A DNA stretch of 36,818 bases from Gemmatimonadaceae bacterium (GTDB lineage: Bacteria; Gemmatimonadota; Gemmatimonadetes; Gemmatimonadales; Gemmatimonadaceae): positions 1 to 36,818 of the forward strand of contig JACMME010000160.1 in NCBI GenBank assembly GCA_014379205.1. The letters run 5' to 3'. The notes beneath the pieces were generated by a model that saw only the letters and a program-made list of their open reading frames with translations, did no database searches and was not told the origin of the DNA. The translations under genes and the position numbers were made by a program. Positions 1 through 8,615 of the stretch are shown piece after piece (the first letter of the stretch is position 1; every line of letters starts with the position of its first letter).

Positions 1-106
1 GAAAACCACCTTCCTCCACGTCCAGCGTGATACCCGTAAAAACGTCGATCTGCTGTGTATCGCGCTGAAACGATTTGTGAACGTCGCGGATCTCGACCAG
101 AGCCAA
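1..106 (-). CDS. ABC transporter ATP-binding protein, N-terminal fragment (MacB/LolD type)
   Basis: Partial gene that runs off the left edge of the window; only about 35 residues are visible. After a likely TTG start at 104-106 the protein reads ALVEIRDVHKSF and then DVFTGITLDVEEGGF. This is the usual opening of LolD/MacB-type ABC ATPases, ending just before the Walker A loop. No ATG is available in this frame and no clear ribosome binding site is visible, so the start is provisional. It follows the periplasmic adaptor gene on the same strand, which suggests a MacAB-like tripartite exporter in which this subunit powers export or lipoprotein/peptide extrusion. The permease would lie outside the window. 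Confidence 0.72.
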   Translation of the reverse strand, partial: MALVEIRDVHKSFQRDTQQIDVFTGITLDVEEGGF

Positions 107-145
107 GATTATGTCACACGTTCGAATAGGAAGGGATGCCTGATT
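107..145. other. Short spacer between the ABC ATPase start and the heptamer array
   Basis: No gene is seen. A degenerate heptamer-like unit (CCTGATT) at 139-145 may be the decayed outer edge of the adjoining array. Confidence 0.3.
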
Positions 146-320
146 GGCTGGTGGCTGGTGGCTGGTGGCTGGTGGCTGGTGGCTGGTGGCTGATGGTTGA
201 CGGCCGATGGCTGATCGACCTTACCTGCAACCTGTCATCCGTTATCCGCCATCAGCTATCTGCCACCTGCTATCTGCCATCTGCTATCCGCCATCAGCTA
301 TCTGCCATCAGCCACCTGCC
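146..320. repeat. Inverted (head-to-head) array of 7-bp repeats, locus 1
   Basis: Twenty-five consecutive 7-bp steps in perfect phase. The left arm (146-215) has ten units: six exact GGCTGGT copies, then GGCTGAT, GGTTGAC, GGCCGAT and GGCTGAT. One non-matching heptamer (216-222) is the centre. The right arm (223-320) has fourteen units of the complementary form, such as ATCAGCT, ATCTGCC, ATCCGCC and ACCTGCC. Read on one strand, the consensus is RGCNGRT in one arm and its reverse complement in the other, so a transcript could fold into a very long hairpin. The array lies between two genes of one apparent operon and begins 3 nt after the adaptor stop codon (324-326). It resembles the heptanucleotide STRR repeats of cyanobacteria in scale, but the motif differs. 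Confidence 0.93.
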
Positions 321-323
321 ACC

Positions 324-1580
324 TCACGGGTTCGTCACCTTGACGCGCATCCCGGTTTGTGGCCTCTCCACACCACCCACGAGCAACAACTCGCCACCTG
401 CCAGACCACTCCGGATTTCTCTGAAGCCGCCGCTCTCGGGTCCGGCATCGATCACGCGCGAGTCCAAACGTCCCTCGCGCACTACCCACACAACGGAACG
501 CCCACCCTCCTCCCGGACTGCTGCCGCCGGCACCCGAATTCTCGGCGAACCGGCGGACGGCGAAGTCGCGCGGCTGCTATCCGGCTCCAGAAAATCCACC
601 CGCGCGCCCATTTCCGGAAGTATTCGCGGGTCGCGGTCTACAATGGCGACCTTGACCTGAACCGTGGCACGCTGACGGTCGGCCGTGGGTACCACCTGGC
701 GAACGCGGCCCAGGAAGGAGGTGTCAGGGTACGCATCCAGTGTGATTCGCGCACCTTGCCCACTGCCAATACGGGCTATGTACGCCTCGTTCACATCGAC
801 GTCCACTTCGAGGCTTTTGAGATCGGCCATCGTCACTACTGCTCCCCGCGTGAGACCGCCGCCCACCGAAGGCGCCACCACCTCCCCCACCTCGGCCTCC
901 TTGCGAAGCACGGTTCCCGTGAACGGCGCCCGGATCTCGGTGTTCTCGAGATTCACGCGCGCGTAACGAAGCGCAGCCTCGGCGGCCGAAACTCCCGCGG
1001 CCGCCGATCTCGCACGCGCAGCCGCCGTAGAGGCCCGCGTATCAGCAACGTCAGACTCCTGGGGAGATAACAGCCGCTCGTTTTGCGCACGAATGTCTCG
1101 TATCCGGCGAGCTTCTCGCTCCTGCTGGTCTCGCTCGGTTTCCGCCTCATTAAGTTGCGCCCGGCTGCTCGCCACATTGGCCTCGGCCAATGCTACTTGC
1201 GCCTGGAAGTCCTCGTTATCCAACCGAGCAATGATTTGTCCACGTTGCACCGCGGATCCTTCGGCCACACCCAGGTATGCGAGCCTTCCCGCAACCTTGG
1301 AAGAAACCGAAGCACGCGTGCGTGCGACGACGTACCCGTTGGCCGTAACGCTCGTCGCGTTGCCCGCGCCGCTCGCCGGCGTCGCACCGCCGCTGGCCGT
1401 CGCCAATACTGTTTGCACAGGGATGACCGATCTCCCTCGCAAAACAAACCACGCGACCGCGATTGCGACTGCAACGATGAATGCGAAGATCGCGTTACGC
1501 TTGAGCGCGCGGCGAATCTTCGGGGGTGGCGCGTCACGATCGATTCGAAGCTTCGACAGGTCGTGCACGGGCGTGCTCAT
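324..1580 (-). CDS. Periplasmic adaptor (membrane fusion) subunit of an efflux system, HlyD/MacA/AcrA type
   Basis: Protein of 418 aa. A cytoplasmic N-terminus of about 28 residues is followed by one membrane helix (about 30-47) that anchors it in the inner membrane. The periplasmic part has a biotinyl-lipoyl-like half motif (VSSKVAGRLAYLGVAEGSAV), a long alpha-helical hairpin rich in A, E, R and Q (about 125-220), the second lipoyl half (NTEIRAPFTGTVLRKEAEVG) and beta-barrel domains to the C-terminus. This is the full-length layout for MacA/AcrA adaptors, which bridge an inner-membrane pump and an outer-membrane channel. The following gene on the same strand starts an ABC ATPase, so a MacAB-like ABC exporter is more likely than an RND pump. 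The gap between them is filled by the heptamer array. Substrate unknown. Confidence 0.9.
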   Translation of the reverse strand: MSTPVHDLSKLRIDRDAPPPKIRRALKRNAIFAFIVAVAIAVAWFVLRGRSVIPVQTVLATASGGATPASGAGNATSVTANGYVVARTRASVSSKVAGRLAYLGVAEGSAVQRGQIIARLDNEDFQAQVALAEANVASSRAQLNEAETERDQQEREARRIRDIRAQNERLLSPQESDVADTRASTAAARARSAAAGVSAAEAALRYARVNLENTEIRAPFTGTVLRKEAEVGEVVAPSVGGGLTRGAVVTMADLKSLEVDVDVNEAYIARIGSGQGARITLDAYPDTSFLGRVRQVVPTADRQRATVQVKVAIVDRDPRILPEMGARVDFLEPDSSRATSPSAGSPRIRVPAAAVREEGGRSVVWVVREGRLDSRVIDAGPESGGFREIRSGLAGGELLLVGGVERPQTGMRVKVTNP

Positions 1581-1702
1581 GGCGCAAATGTAGGTGCTGG
1601 TGGGTACGGCGCCAGAGATTCCATGGATTTGCTCCCTCGCCCACCGTAATCGCTACCGAGAAGTGACATCACTGTGCCAACACGAGCGGCTAGATTTCCG
1701 GC

Positions 1703-3259
1703 ATGACCGTTGACGACTTGCCACGAGCGGGCCGCCGCGAATGGATGGGAATGGCTGTACTGGCGCTCCCGTGCATGCTGCTGGCGATGGACCTCACCGT
1801 GCTGCATCTGGCGGTACCTGCACTCAGCGCGGACCTCGAGCCCAGCAGCGCGCAGCTTCTCTGGATCGTTGATATCTACGGATTTCTGATCGCGGGCTCG
1901 CTCATAACAATGGGGACGTTGGGCGATCGCATCGGCCGTCGCCGTCTGTTGTTGATTGGCGCGGCAGCGTTCGGTGTTGCATCCACCGCCGCCGCATTCT
2001 CGACCAGCGCAGAGATGCTCATCGCTACACGCGCTATGCTTGGAGTCGCGGGCGCAACGCTGATGCCCTCCACTCTCGCTCTGATCCGGAACATGTTCCA
2101 TGACCCACGCCAGCGCACGGTCGCGATCGCGCTTTGGTTCAACGCGTTCATGGTTGGCGGCGCGCTCGGACCGCTGCTGGGTGGAGTGATGCTCGAATAT
2201 TTCTGGTGGGGCTCGGTGTTTCTGCTGAACGTCCCGGTCATGGTATTGCTGCTTGTGCTCGGACCGGTCCTGTTGCCGGAGAATCGCGATCCAAATGCGG
2301 GCCGACTCGACCTGCCGAGCGCCGGATTGTCGCTCGTCGCAATGCTGCTGATCATTTACGGAATAAAGCAGGTGGCACAGGACGGACTCGGCCTCCAGGC
2401 AGCGCTCTCCGTGATCATTGGCCTCGGCCTCACTGCCGTGTTCGTCGTTCGGCAGCGTTCGCTCAGCCACCCACTTATTGACCTGCGTCTCTTTCAGGTG
2501 CCCGAATTCAGCACATCGGTGAGTGCACAGCTGATCTCTCTCACCGCAATGGCGGGCATCTATCTCTTCGTCGCCCAGTACATGCAGTTGGTCCTCGGGC
2601 TGTCTCCTCTGAAAGCTGGATTGTGGATGCTGCCATGGACCGCGTCCGGTATGATCGCTTCGATGCTGACACCGGCGATCGCGCGCCGCGTTCGCCCCGT
2701 TTACGTAATGGGCACGGGGCTGATTCTGTCCGCGCTCGGTATGGCCCTGCTCACAGTGGTTGGAGATGGAGCCGGACTCCCAATCCTCGTGGCGTCGTTC
2801 GTCATCGTTTCGGCAGGTCTCAACCCGGCGTTGACGCTGACTACCGACATGATAATGACCGTGGCGCCTCCCGATCGGGCTGGCGCCGCTTCCGCGATCT
2901 CGGAAACGAGCAGCGAGCTCGGTCTCGCACTCGGCATGGCCATACTCGGCAGCATCGGGACCGCTTCGTATCGGAGGTCCATGGCCGAGAGCGCTCTGAG
3001 CGGCGTTCCCACCGATGCAGCGGAGACGGCGCGCGCCACGCTCGGTGGTGCCGTTGCAGTTGCGGAGCGCCTGGGAAATGACGTCGGCACGCAGTTGGTA
3101 ACGACAGCGCGCGATGCGTTCGCTCACGCGTTCAACCTGGTCGCCGCGATCAGCGCCCTGGTCGTCCTGCTCATGGCAATCGTCGCGGTTGTCGTCCTGC
3201 GACGAGTGCCGCCCCCCTCCGCAGCCGAGACCGACGGAAATCTGACCGCCGCGGCCTGA
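1703..3259 (+). CDS. MFS drug/H+ antiporter, DHA2 family (14 membrane segments; SmvA/QacA-like)
   Basis: Protein of 518 aa with about 14 hydrophobic segments, the usual size and topology for the DHA2 family. Visible family marks are the acidic residue in the first helix (AMDLTVLHLAVP, D30), the loop 2-3 motif GTLGDRIGRRR (71-81) and the helix-5 type stretch GGALGPLLGGVMLEYFWW. It is expected to use the proton gradient to expel hydrophobic cations or drugs across the inner membrane. The first ATG that fits the family N-terminus is at 1703; a ribosome binding site is not obvious. It is divergent from the adaptor gene (123 bp apart) and may share a regulatory region with it. Specific substrate cannot be read from the sequence. 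Confidence 0.92.
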   Translation: MTVDDLPRAGRREWMGMAVLALPCMLLAMDLTVLHLAVPALSADLEPSSAQLLWIVDIYGFLIAGSLITMGTLGDRIGRRRLLLIGAAAFGVASTAAAFSTSAEMLIATRAMLGVAGATLMPSTLALIRNMFHDPRQRTVAIALWFNAFMVGGALGPLLGGVMLEYFWWGSVFLLNVPVMVLLLVLGPVLLPENRDPNAGRLDLPSAGLSLVAMLLIIYGIKQVAQDGLGLQAALSVIIGLGLTAVFVVRQRSLSHPLIDLRLFQVPEFSTSVSAQLISLTAMAGIYLFVAQYMQLVLGLSPLKAGLWMLPWTASGMIASMLTPAIARRVRPVYVMGTGLILSALGMALLTVVGDGAGLPILVASFVIVSAGLNPALTLTTDMIMTVAPPDRAGAASAISETSSELGLALGMAILGSIGTASYRRSMAESALSGVPTDAAETARATLGGAVAVAERLGNDVGTQLVTTARDAFAHAFNLVAAISALVVLLMAIVAVVVLRRVPPPSAAETDGNLTAAA

Positions 3260-3267
3260 TAAGCCGC
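3251..3267. terminator. Small hairpin over the MFS stop codon
   Basis: GCGGC (3251-3255) pairs with GCCGC (3263-3267) across a 7-nt loop that contains the TGA stop. It lies between two convergent genes only 14 bp apart. There is no T-tract, so a terminator role is only a possibility. Confidence 0.25.
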
Positions 3268-3273
3268 TTCCAG

Positions 3274-6261
3274 CTACCCCTCCACCTTCCCTTCCAACCT
3301 GCGCACTTCGGCCCGGACAAATTCCGTGTCTCGCGCGAGCACACGTTCCGGTGAGGAGCGTAGCGCGAGGAAATGCCGGTAAGCAGCCAGCGCCCCCTCA
3401 CGATCGCCAACTCTGCTGGCGAGCCTGCCTTCTTCACGAAGGTAGGTCGACAGAAATCCCGCGCGCGACATGAAATATTCGCGCCGCCGCACAGCCGCGA
3501 GCGCCGTTGCGTAGTCACCCTCGGCTTCCTTGAGTCGCGCGACGACGAGATTGCCCATGAGCTGCAATGGCCCCTGCAGTCCTGTACGCATCAATGAGTC
3601 GAGCCGGTTGCTGTGCACGACAGCGTCCGCGCGCTCATGGGCGGAAGCAAGCAGCGCCTCCAGCATGATCGCACAGCCATTCGTGAAGCTCGCGTTGCCC
3701 GCGAGCGCTCCAGTCGCACCTTGCCGCAGCCGGGCGATGTTCGCGCTGGCGCTCGCTGCGTCGCCGCGTGCCAGCTTCCACAGCTCAACGTAGCACAGGT
3801 TGACGAAGTAAAGTGCACGCGCGGGATTGCTGTCTGGCGGAGTGCCTGCTGTTGCGCGCGCGAGCGTAGCCACGGCGGCTGCAGCGCCTGTTGTGTCGCC
3901 GTCCCAGAACAACGCATCCTTGATCCGCTCCCTGAGTTCCACTCCCGCCGGTCCCTGCTCACGGGCGAGCTCACCGGTAAGTGCCAACGCGTTGGATGGG
4001 CGCCCGCGATTTAGCTCGAGGTCATGCGCCGCGAGGACTCGATAAGATCGCAGACTCGAGGGCGCGTCACGTGGGGTACGCTCGCGCGAAATGCGCTCCG
4101 CGCGATCCACATCCACCCCGTCGAGCTGGCTGATGAACTGTATGGAGTGCACCGTCATCGAATTGAGACTGGAGCGTCGCGCCTCGATGTCGGCCAGCGC
4201 AACCGAGTCGCCCAGCGCGACCGCCATGCGCCAACGCACGCCGTCGGCGTTCTCGCTCGCCGAGTCGGTCGCCAGATACAGAGCGCCGAGCCGCCGCACC
4301 GACGCAGTGTCCCCAGAGCGCGCGTCCAGCAGGAGTAGATGCTCCAACGCGGGTGAGAATGCTGAATCGAGAGCCAGCACCCGGCGAAAGGCGACGGCCG
4401 CGCGGCTGTGCGCATCCACAATGCCAGCCGAGGGACCGAAGTGGAAGAGTCCGTCGCCCAGCTCGAAGAGTGCATCGAGACGATCCGGGGCGAGGGCGAG
4501 ATACCGTTCCCTGGCTGCGAGAATGCTGGAGGAGCTGGAGAATCCCGGATAATCCGGCCCCACTATCACGTGCAGCATCGCAAGATCGCGCTCGCTCAGG
4601 CGTGCGCGATTGGCCCACGCCAATGTCGAGCCGCGCTGGCCCTGAACCGGATCGCCATACCAGCGCGTCGCGGACGCCAGGCCGAGCGCGGCGAGCGCGA
4701 AAGTAGAGTCCAGCTCCACTGCTCGGCTGAAGTCGTCCGCGGCGGCTTTGAAACGCGACTTTCGGTAGAGCCACTGCCCGCTGAGATACGCCTGCAACGC
4801 GGGAAGCGAGGTGCCCGTGAGTGCACTGAGTCTTTCACCCTCACCAGCGCCCAGCGCGAGAAGCTGCGCCGCGAGTCTGTCCACAAGTTGCGCCAGGCTG
4901 TCGGCCGGACCTTCGACCGTTGCTTGCGCACGCGCCCTGCCATCCCGAACACGAAGCAGTGACGCGCTGAGCACAAGCCTGCTCGAGGAGCCGGATATGT
5001 CGCCGAGCAACAGTTGTCCGGCGCCAAGATCTTCAGCGACGGTGAGCGCTCGATCTCGCGGCAGGTCAGCGCTGTCGGATCCGGCCGCACGCCTCCACGC
5101 GCCGAGCAGAGCGCGCGGATCGGCGGATCGCGGCCCACCGGTGCCAGTGAGCTTTGCGGCGAGCAGGTCGAGCATTCCTTCGCGGAGATACCGCAATGCC
5201 GGATCTCCGCTCAGGCGAAATGGCGCGACGGCGACGATATGCTCATCCAACGCCGCAGGACGCGGACGAAAGGCCGCGACGACGATTGCCAGAACAGCGA
5301 TAGCCGCGACGGCGCCTGCCGCGACTATCCATCTTCCGCGAGCCCGAGCCAGGGTGACAGCGCGCACTGCGGCACCGCTAGGCGTCGCGAGTGCGTCCAG
5401 ATCTCTGCAGACCTCGAGCGCCGATTGCGGACGGTCTGAAGGCCGCTTCTCCAGACACTTGGCAATAATTGTCGCCAGAGCGAGTGGCGTATCAGGACGA
5501 AGGGAGTCCACCCGCTTCGGTCGCTCTGTCAGGTGCGCGGCCAGCGTCTCGTGCGGTGCATAACCGCCGAAGGGTGACTTGCCCGCCAGAAGCTCATACG
5601 CGAGTACGCCCACCGAGTAAATGTCGGAGCGGTGATCACTGGCCGGATCGCCGGCGGCCTGCTCCGGAGCCATGTACGCGGGCGTCCCAATGGCGAAGCC
5701 AATACCGGTGACTGCGCTGCCTCCCTTGCCATGATTCATGGCGTGGCCGAGCGCCTTTGCCACGCCAAAATCGGTAACGACAGCATGCTGCCCGCTCATT
5801 AGAACGTTGTCAGGCTTGATGTCCCGATGCACTACGCCCCGCTCGTGCGCATAAGCCAATGCATCCGTCACGTGGTGAAGAATGCGCACGGCCTCAGTGA
5901 TTGAGATGAGCTCCCCGCGCTCGAGCCGGGCGCGGAGGGACTCGCCCTCGATGAACGGCATCACATAATACGGCATCCCATCGACCTCACCTGCCGAATG
6001 AACAGGCACGATGTGCGGATGCTGAAGCTGAGCGGCGAGCTGAATCTCCCGGCGGAAGCGCTCCATGTTGACGCCAGCTGCAAGCTCCTGCGGAAGCAGC
6101 TTGAGGACAACGCGCCTGCCGAGTACTGAATCGTGCGCGAGAAACACACGGCTCATGCCTCCGCCACCCAGTTCGCGCTCGATGGAATATTGAGCTCCAA
6201 GCGCGGCGTGCAGCCGCTCCTGAAGCTCGTTTACTCCCAGAGGATTAGCGAAATCAAGCAT
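3274..6261 (-). CDS. Membrane-anchored Ser/Thr protein kinase with TPR-rich extracytoplasmic region
   Basis: Protein of about 995 aa. The N-terminal PknB-type kinase domain (about 20-290) has the glycine loop GGGGMSRVFLAHD, the catalytic loop HRDIKPDN, DFGVAK and GTPAYMAPEQ, so it should be active. A single membrane helix follows near residue 310-330 (VAAGAVAAIAVLAIVVAAF). The remaining 660 or so residues lie outside the membrane. They contain a TolB-N/FlgO-like segment (EHIVAVAPFRLSGDP onward) and then Ala/Leu-rich helical repeats of TPR type. Such kinases couple an envelope signal to phosphorylation of cytoplasmic targets. ATG at 6261 is preferred to an in-frame GTG two codons upstream; neither has a strong ribosome binding site. 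It is the last of three minus-strand genes, 248 bp after the secreted-protein gene. Confidence 0.93.
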   Translation of the reverse strand: MLDFANPLGVNELQERLHAALGAQYSIERELGGGGMSRVFLAHDSVLGRRVVLKLLPQELAAGVNMERFRREIQLAAQLQHPHIVPVHSAGEVDGMPYYVMPFIEGESLRARLERGELISITEAVRILHHVTDALAYAHERGVVHRDIKPDNVLMSGQHAVVTDFGVAKALGHAMNHGKGGSAVTGIGFAIGTPAYMAPEQAAGDPASDHRSDIYSVGVLAYELLAGKSPFGGYAPHETLAAHLTERPKRVDSLRPDTPLALATIIAKCLEKRPSDRPQSALEVCRDLDALATPSGAAVRAVTLARARGRWIVAAGAVAAIAVLAIVVAAFRPRPAALDEHIVAVAPFRLSGDPALRYLREGMLDLLAAKLTGTGGPRSADPRALLGAWRRAAGSDSADLPRDRALTVAEDLGAGQLLLGDISGSSSRLVLSASLLRVRDGRARAQATVEGPADSLAQLVDRLAAQLLALGAGEGERLSALTGTSLPALQAYLSGQWLYRKSRFKAAADDFSRAVELDSTFALAALGLASATRWYGDPVQGQRGSTLAWANRARLSERDLAMLHVIVGPDYPGFSSSSSILAARERYLALAPDRLDALFELGDGLFHFGPSAGIVDAHSRAAVAFRRVLALDSAFSPALEHLLLLDARSGDTASVRRLGALYLATDSASENADGVRWRMAVALGDSVALADIEARRSSLNSMTVHSIQFISQLDGVDVDRAERISRERTPRDAPSSLRSYRVLAAHDLELNRGRPSNALALTGELAREQGPAGVELRERIKDALFWDGDTTGAAAAVATLARATAGTPPDSNPARALYFVNLCYVELWKLARGDAASASANIARLRQGATGALAGNASFTNGCAIMLEALLASAHERADAVVHSNRLDSLMRTGLQGPLQLMGNLVVARLKEAEGDYATALAAVRRREYFMSRAGFLSTYLREEGRLASRVGDREGALAAYRHFLALRSSPERVLARDTEFVRAEVRRLEGKVEG

Positions 6262-6509
6262 GAACACACTAGAACTGGATTACGGACACCGGATTGCGGA
6301 TTAACGACGTGCGCGAATGGGCTAGCCACTCAATAGACTTTTGGTATTGGACACCGGGAGACGGAAGAACGATTCCCTACCCACTACGGAAGATCGAAGG
6401 GGGTATGTGTCAGGGCTATTGTCAGGGAGTGGTCATGCACGGATTGGACGCAGCTGCGTAACCCGTCAACAAGCGTCCGGTAGACGAGTGCATCTACCGT
6501 TGCGTCGCA
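6262..6509. other. Intergenic region upstream of the kinase
   Basis: This 248-bp gap between two co-directional genes is the longest in the window. It holds a short degenerate heptamer array (see 6275-6302). No small gene, RNA gene or clear promoter is seen; the kinase may have its own promoter here. Confidence 0.4.
6275..6302. repeat. Short degenerate heptamer array, locus 3
   Basis: Four consecutive 7-bp units: CTGGATT, ACGGACA, CCGGATT, GCGGATT. In permuted form the last is GCGGATT, close to the GCGGAT(A/G) units of the two larger arrays. It lies 13 bp upstream of the kinase start codon. Only four diverged units are present, so membership in the same repeat family is tentative. Confidence 0.4.
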
Positions 6510-7067
6510 TCACTTACCAGCTTCCGCTACCGCAACATCAAAGGTCGCATCCAAACTCATCTTGTACTCGCCCAGGTCCAGCACCGCCTCCTTGCTCCTG
6601 ATGCGCCCCGTAAGCCTCGGGGCAATACTCTTGACCTCGAGCACCAGGTCGTCCGGCGAAATCGAGAATATCTTGTCCTGCCCGCCAACGAGGATCTGGT
6701 TCGTGAGAATACGACGATCTGTATCGATCGAAAACGTGAATCCCGAGAACCCCTTCTCCATGTGCAACGAAGCCCATGCGCCCTCGAACGTCCCCGGGAC
6801 GTAGCGCTCGCCTGCCCCTATCCTGGTGTACTCAGCGAATGCCTTGGTGTTCGCCGCCTTATCCGACAACAGCACGCTCACAAAGCGTCCCGTCCCGCCC
6901 GGGTAGGAGACGGCGGACGCGGACTTGAGGGTAACTTCGACATCGTTCGAGATGAGTGTTCCAGTAACAGACGCGGGCGTCTGAGCCGGCAGGTTTGTGG
7001 CGATGCATAGAGCCAGACCAGCCAGGCGCATCCGATGAGCCCCTGAAAGCGGCAACCGTCTGGTCAT
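6510..7067 (-). CDS. Small secreted protein of unknown function
   Basis: About 185 aa. The N-terminus is an export signal (a basic MTRRLPLSGAHRMRLAG followed by LALCIATNLPAQT, with likely cleavage after PAQ). The mature part is beta-rich with no motif I can assign; it contains TFSIDTDRRILTNQILVGGQ and a C-terminal LDLGEYKMSLDATFDV. It starts 7 nt after the stop of the upstream lipoprotein gene (TGATCCGGGGATG), so the two are probably cotranscribed. An internal ATG at residue 12 (MRLAG) is an alternative start that would also leave a good signal peptide. No function is proposed. Confidence 0.7.
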   Translation of the reverse strand: MTRRLPLSGAHRMRLAGLALCIATNLPAQTPASVTGTLISNDVEVTLKSASAVSYPGGTGRFVSVLLSDKAANTKAFAEYTRIGAGERYVPGTFEGAWASLHMEKGFSGFTFSIDTDRRILTNQILVGGQDKIFSISPDDLVLEVKSIAPRLTGRIRSKEAVLDLGEYKMSLDATFDVAVAEAGK

Positions 7068-7074
7068 CCCCGGA

Positions 7075-7983
7075 TCACGGCTTCGTTCGTGGATCATCGG
7101 CGGCGTTCACGTAAGTGATGCCCCACGGTCCCTGGCCGTGCAGCTGTACCACGGTCTCGCCTGTGGACCACGCGTAATGCGGCATCCGCGCCGGCATGTA
7201 TGAGAAGCTGCCGGCGGTGAGCGCGCGGCCCGAGCCGGCATCGAACCGCTCACCCATGCCGAGATGGAACGTTCCCGATATCACAGTGACGTGCTCCACT
7301 CCCGGGTGCTGATGCGGGGGTATCCGGTATTTGTCGGGAAGCATGACGCGCATCGTGAAGGGGCCTGGCTCGGCGGGATTTCCCTCGATTGCGGCGACCT
7401 TGGCGCCGCGCGGCAATGACGGCGGAGCATCGGTCCATTTAAGCTCGCTCGGCGCCACCATGCCGTGTGCTGTGGAGCTTGCTGCGGGTGCAGCAGGTGC
7501 GGCTGCTACAGGGGACTGCATTGGCAGGTCGCTGTTGAACATGTCAGCCGCAACCTTCCACTGACCGTCGACCTTCTTCCAGATAGTGATGTATTTCCCG
7601 TTGTCGGTTATCCGGCCGCCGGGAGTGTCAATTCCGAACCGGTAGGTGCCGATGTCGTACGCCACATCGCCTGCGGATCCCACAGTGATCTCAGTGGGCT
7701 CGAACGTGAGGGAGAGGTTGTTTTCTGGCCGCATCATGTCGGCGTTGGCGGCGGTAATGGCCGCCTTCCCTTTAGCGGGCGGCGCGTTGGGAGCCATTGC
7801 TACGCCGTCGTCAGCATACAGTTCGGCAACGCCGCCCGCATTTCTTGCGGCGATCTGCTGGTTCCAGCGCCTGTCGAGCTCCCGAATGGCGTCCTGGTCG
7901 ATGCGCGGATCAACCCGTGGTGTTGTCGCGCATGCAGCCAGCACAAGTAGCAACATCGCGAACCCGTGACGGCAGCGAGACAT
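7075..7983 (-). CDS. Lipoprotein fusing a NTF2-like (SnoaL/DUF4440) domain to a cupin domain
   Basis: 302 aa. A lipoprotein signal ends in LVLAAC (Cys18). Residues of about 30-145 form a DUF4440/SnoaL-type NTF2-like domain (ELDRRWNQQIAARN, ELYADDGVAM, WKKVDGQWKVAADMF). After an Ala/Pro-rich linker comes a cupin (about 190-295) with metal-binding motif HQHPGVEH (HxHxxxE) and the second motif PARMPHYAW. NTF2-like and cupin folds both enclose small-molecule pockets, and the cupin probably binds a metal. The start is well fixed: AGGAGGT precedes ATG 7983 by 4 nt, better than the GTG two codons upstream. It heads the minus-strand set that continues into the secreted protein. Ligand and reaction are unknown. 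Confidence 0.86.
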   Translation of the reverse strand: MSRCRHGFAMLLLVLAACATTPRVDPRIDQDAIRELDRRWNQQIAARNAGGVAELYADDGVAMAPNAPPAKGKAAITAANADMMRPENNLSLTFEPTEITVGSAGDVAYDIGTYRFGIDTPGGRITDNGKYITIWKKVDGQWKVAADMFNSDLPMQSPVAAAPAAPAASSTAHGMVAPSELKWTDAPPSLPRGAKVAAIEGNPAEPGPFTMRVMLPDKYRIPPHQHPGVEHVTVISGTFHLGMGERFDAGSGRALTAGSFSYMPARMPHYAWSTGETVVQLHGQGPWGITYVNAADDPRTKP

Positions 7984-8099
7984 ACACACCTCCTGGTCTA
8001 TGACAGCGTGCCTGAACAGCCAACCGCTGATACGCTAGGAGTCCTTGCTCGACTGTCAAGATCCGCAGGTACAGTCGGCCTGCGATGCGCTGCATCGGG

Positions 8100-8121
8100 G
8101 GCGGCTCCTCCCTAAGCCGCC
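8100..8121. terminator. GC-rich stem-loop at the 3' end of the argCBDA operon
   Basis: GGCGGCT (8100-8106) pairs with AGCCGCC (8115-8121) around an 8-nt loop that contains the argA stop codon. A run of five T (8125-8129) follows on the plus strand, so it looks like an intrinsic terminator for plus-strand, antisense transcription. On the operon strand the U-tract is missing, so its role there is uncertain. Confidence 0.38.
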
Positions 8122-8615
8122 GCCTTTTTCGGGGTGCCGACTTCCTTTGCGAAGCAAATCTCAATGCACGCGAATCTCCGCGCGCAGCCGATGCAATCGC
8201 GGCGAATCTTTTCCGGATAGCGCGCACGCTCCACGCGCTGAAAACCGACTGCCTCGAAAAAACCTGGCTCGAGGGTGAGTGCAAAGATTTCCGTCGTGCC
8301 CCGCTTTAAAGCGAGTTCCTCGACCGCGCGCACGATCGCCTTCCCGAGCCCCTTGCCGTGCGCCTCCGGAGCGACCGCGATCGCGGCCACCTCCGCCAGG
8401 CTGGGTGCGTATTCCTTGAGCGCCCCACATGCGATCACCGTTCCGCGCACGTTGGTCGCGACGATGTAATCGTCGATCGACAAGGCAATCTGGTCAGGCT
8501 TGCGAAACAGCATGACCCCTTCGCTCGCGAATCGATTGTTGAGCGCGGCGATCGCGCCGGCGTCGGAAAAGCGCGCTGAACGGATGCGCATGCCGCTCGC
8601 AAGACTTGGCGTCAT
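8112..8615 (-). CDS. argA: Short-form N-acetylglutamate synthase (GNAT family)
   Basis: 167 aa, GNAT fold, first step of arginine synthesis (acetyl-CoA plus glutamate to N-acetylglutamate). The acetyl-CoA loop is VAPEAHGKGLGKAIV. The C-terminal part has LTLEPGFFEAVGFQRVE and a Cys-rich stretch (DCIGCARRFACIEIC). A pattern of the type CxxC-x5-C near the C-terminus is, from memory, typical of short stand-alone NAGS enzymes. This is much shorter than the E. coli enzyme because it lacks the kinase-like domain. ATG 8615 overlaps the argD stop by one base (TGATG), which shows translational coupling and decides the start. A riboscale GNAT of other specificity is the alternative, but position after argCBD makes NAGS the best call. 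Confidence 0.84.
   Translation of the reverse strand: MTPSLASGMRIRSARFSDAGAIAALNNRFASEGVMLFRKPDQIALSIDDYIVATNVRGTVIACGALKEYAPSLAEVAAIAVAPEAHGKGLGKAIVRAVEELALKRGTTEIFALTLEPGFFEAVGFQRVERARYPEKIRRDCIGCARRFACIEICFAKEVGTPKKAAA

Noticed and set aside
146-320. CRISPR array
   Set aside because: The period is 7 bp with no spacers, the units are degenerate and in two orientations, and there are no cas genes.
207-1070. A 287-residue plus-strand frame over the adaptor gene, starting in the heptamer array
   Set aside because: The first part merely translates the repeats and the rest is antisense to the well-supported adaptor gene.
1577-3127. A 516-residue open frame on the minus strand opposite the MFS gene
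   Set aside because: Its translation is low-complexity, rich in R, H, Q and C, without any domain, while the plus-strand frame is a clear 14-helix transporter.
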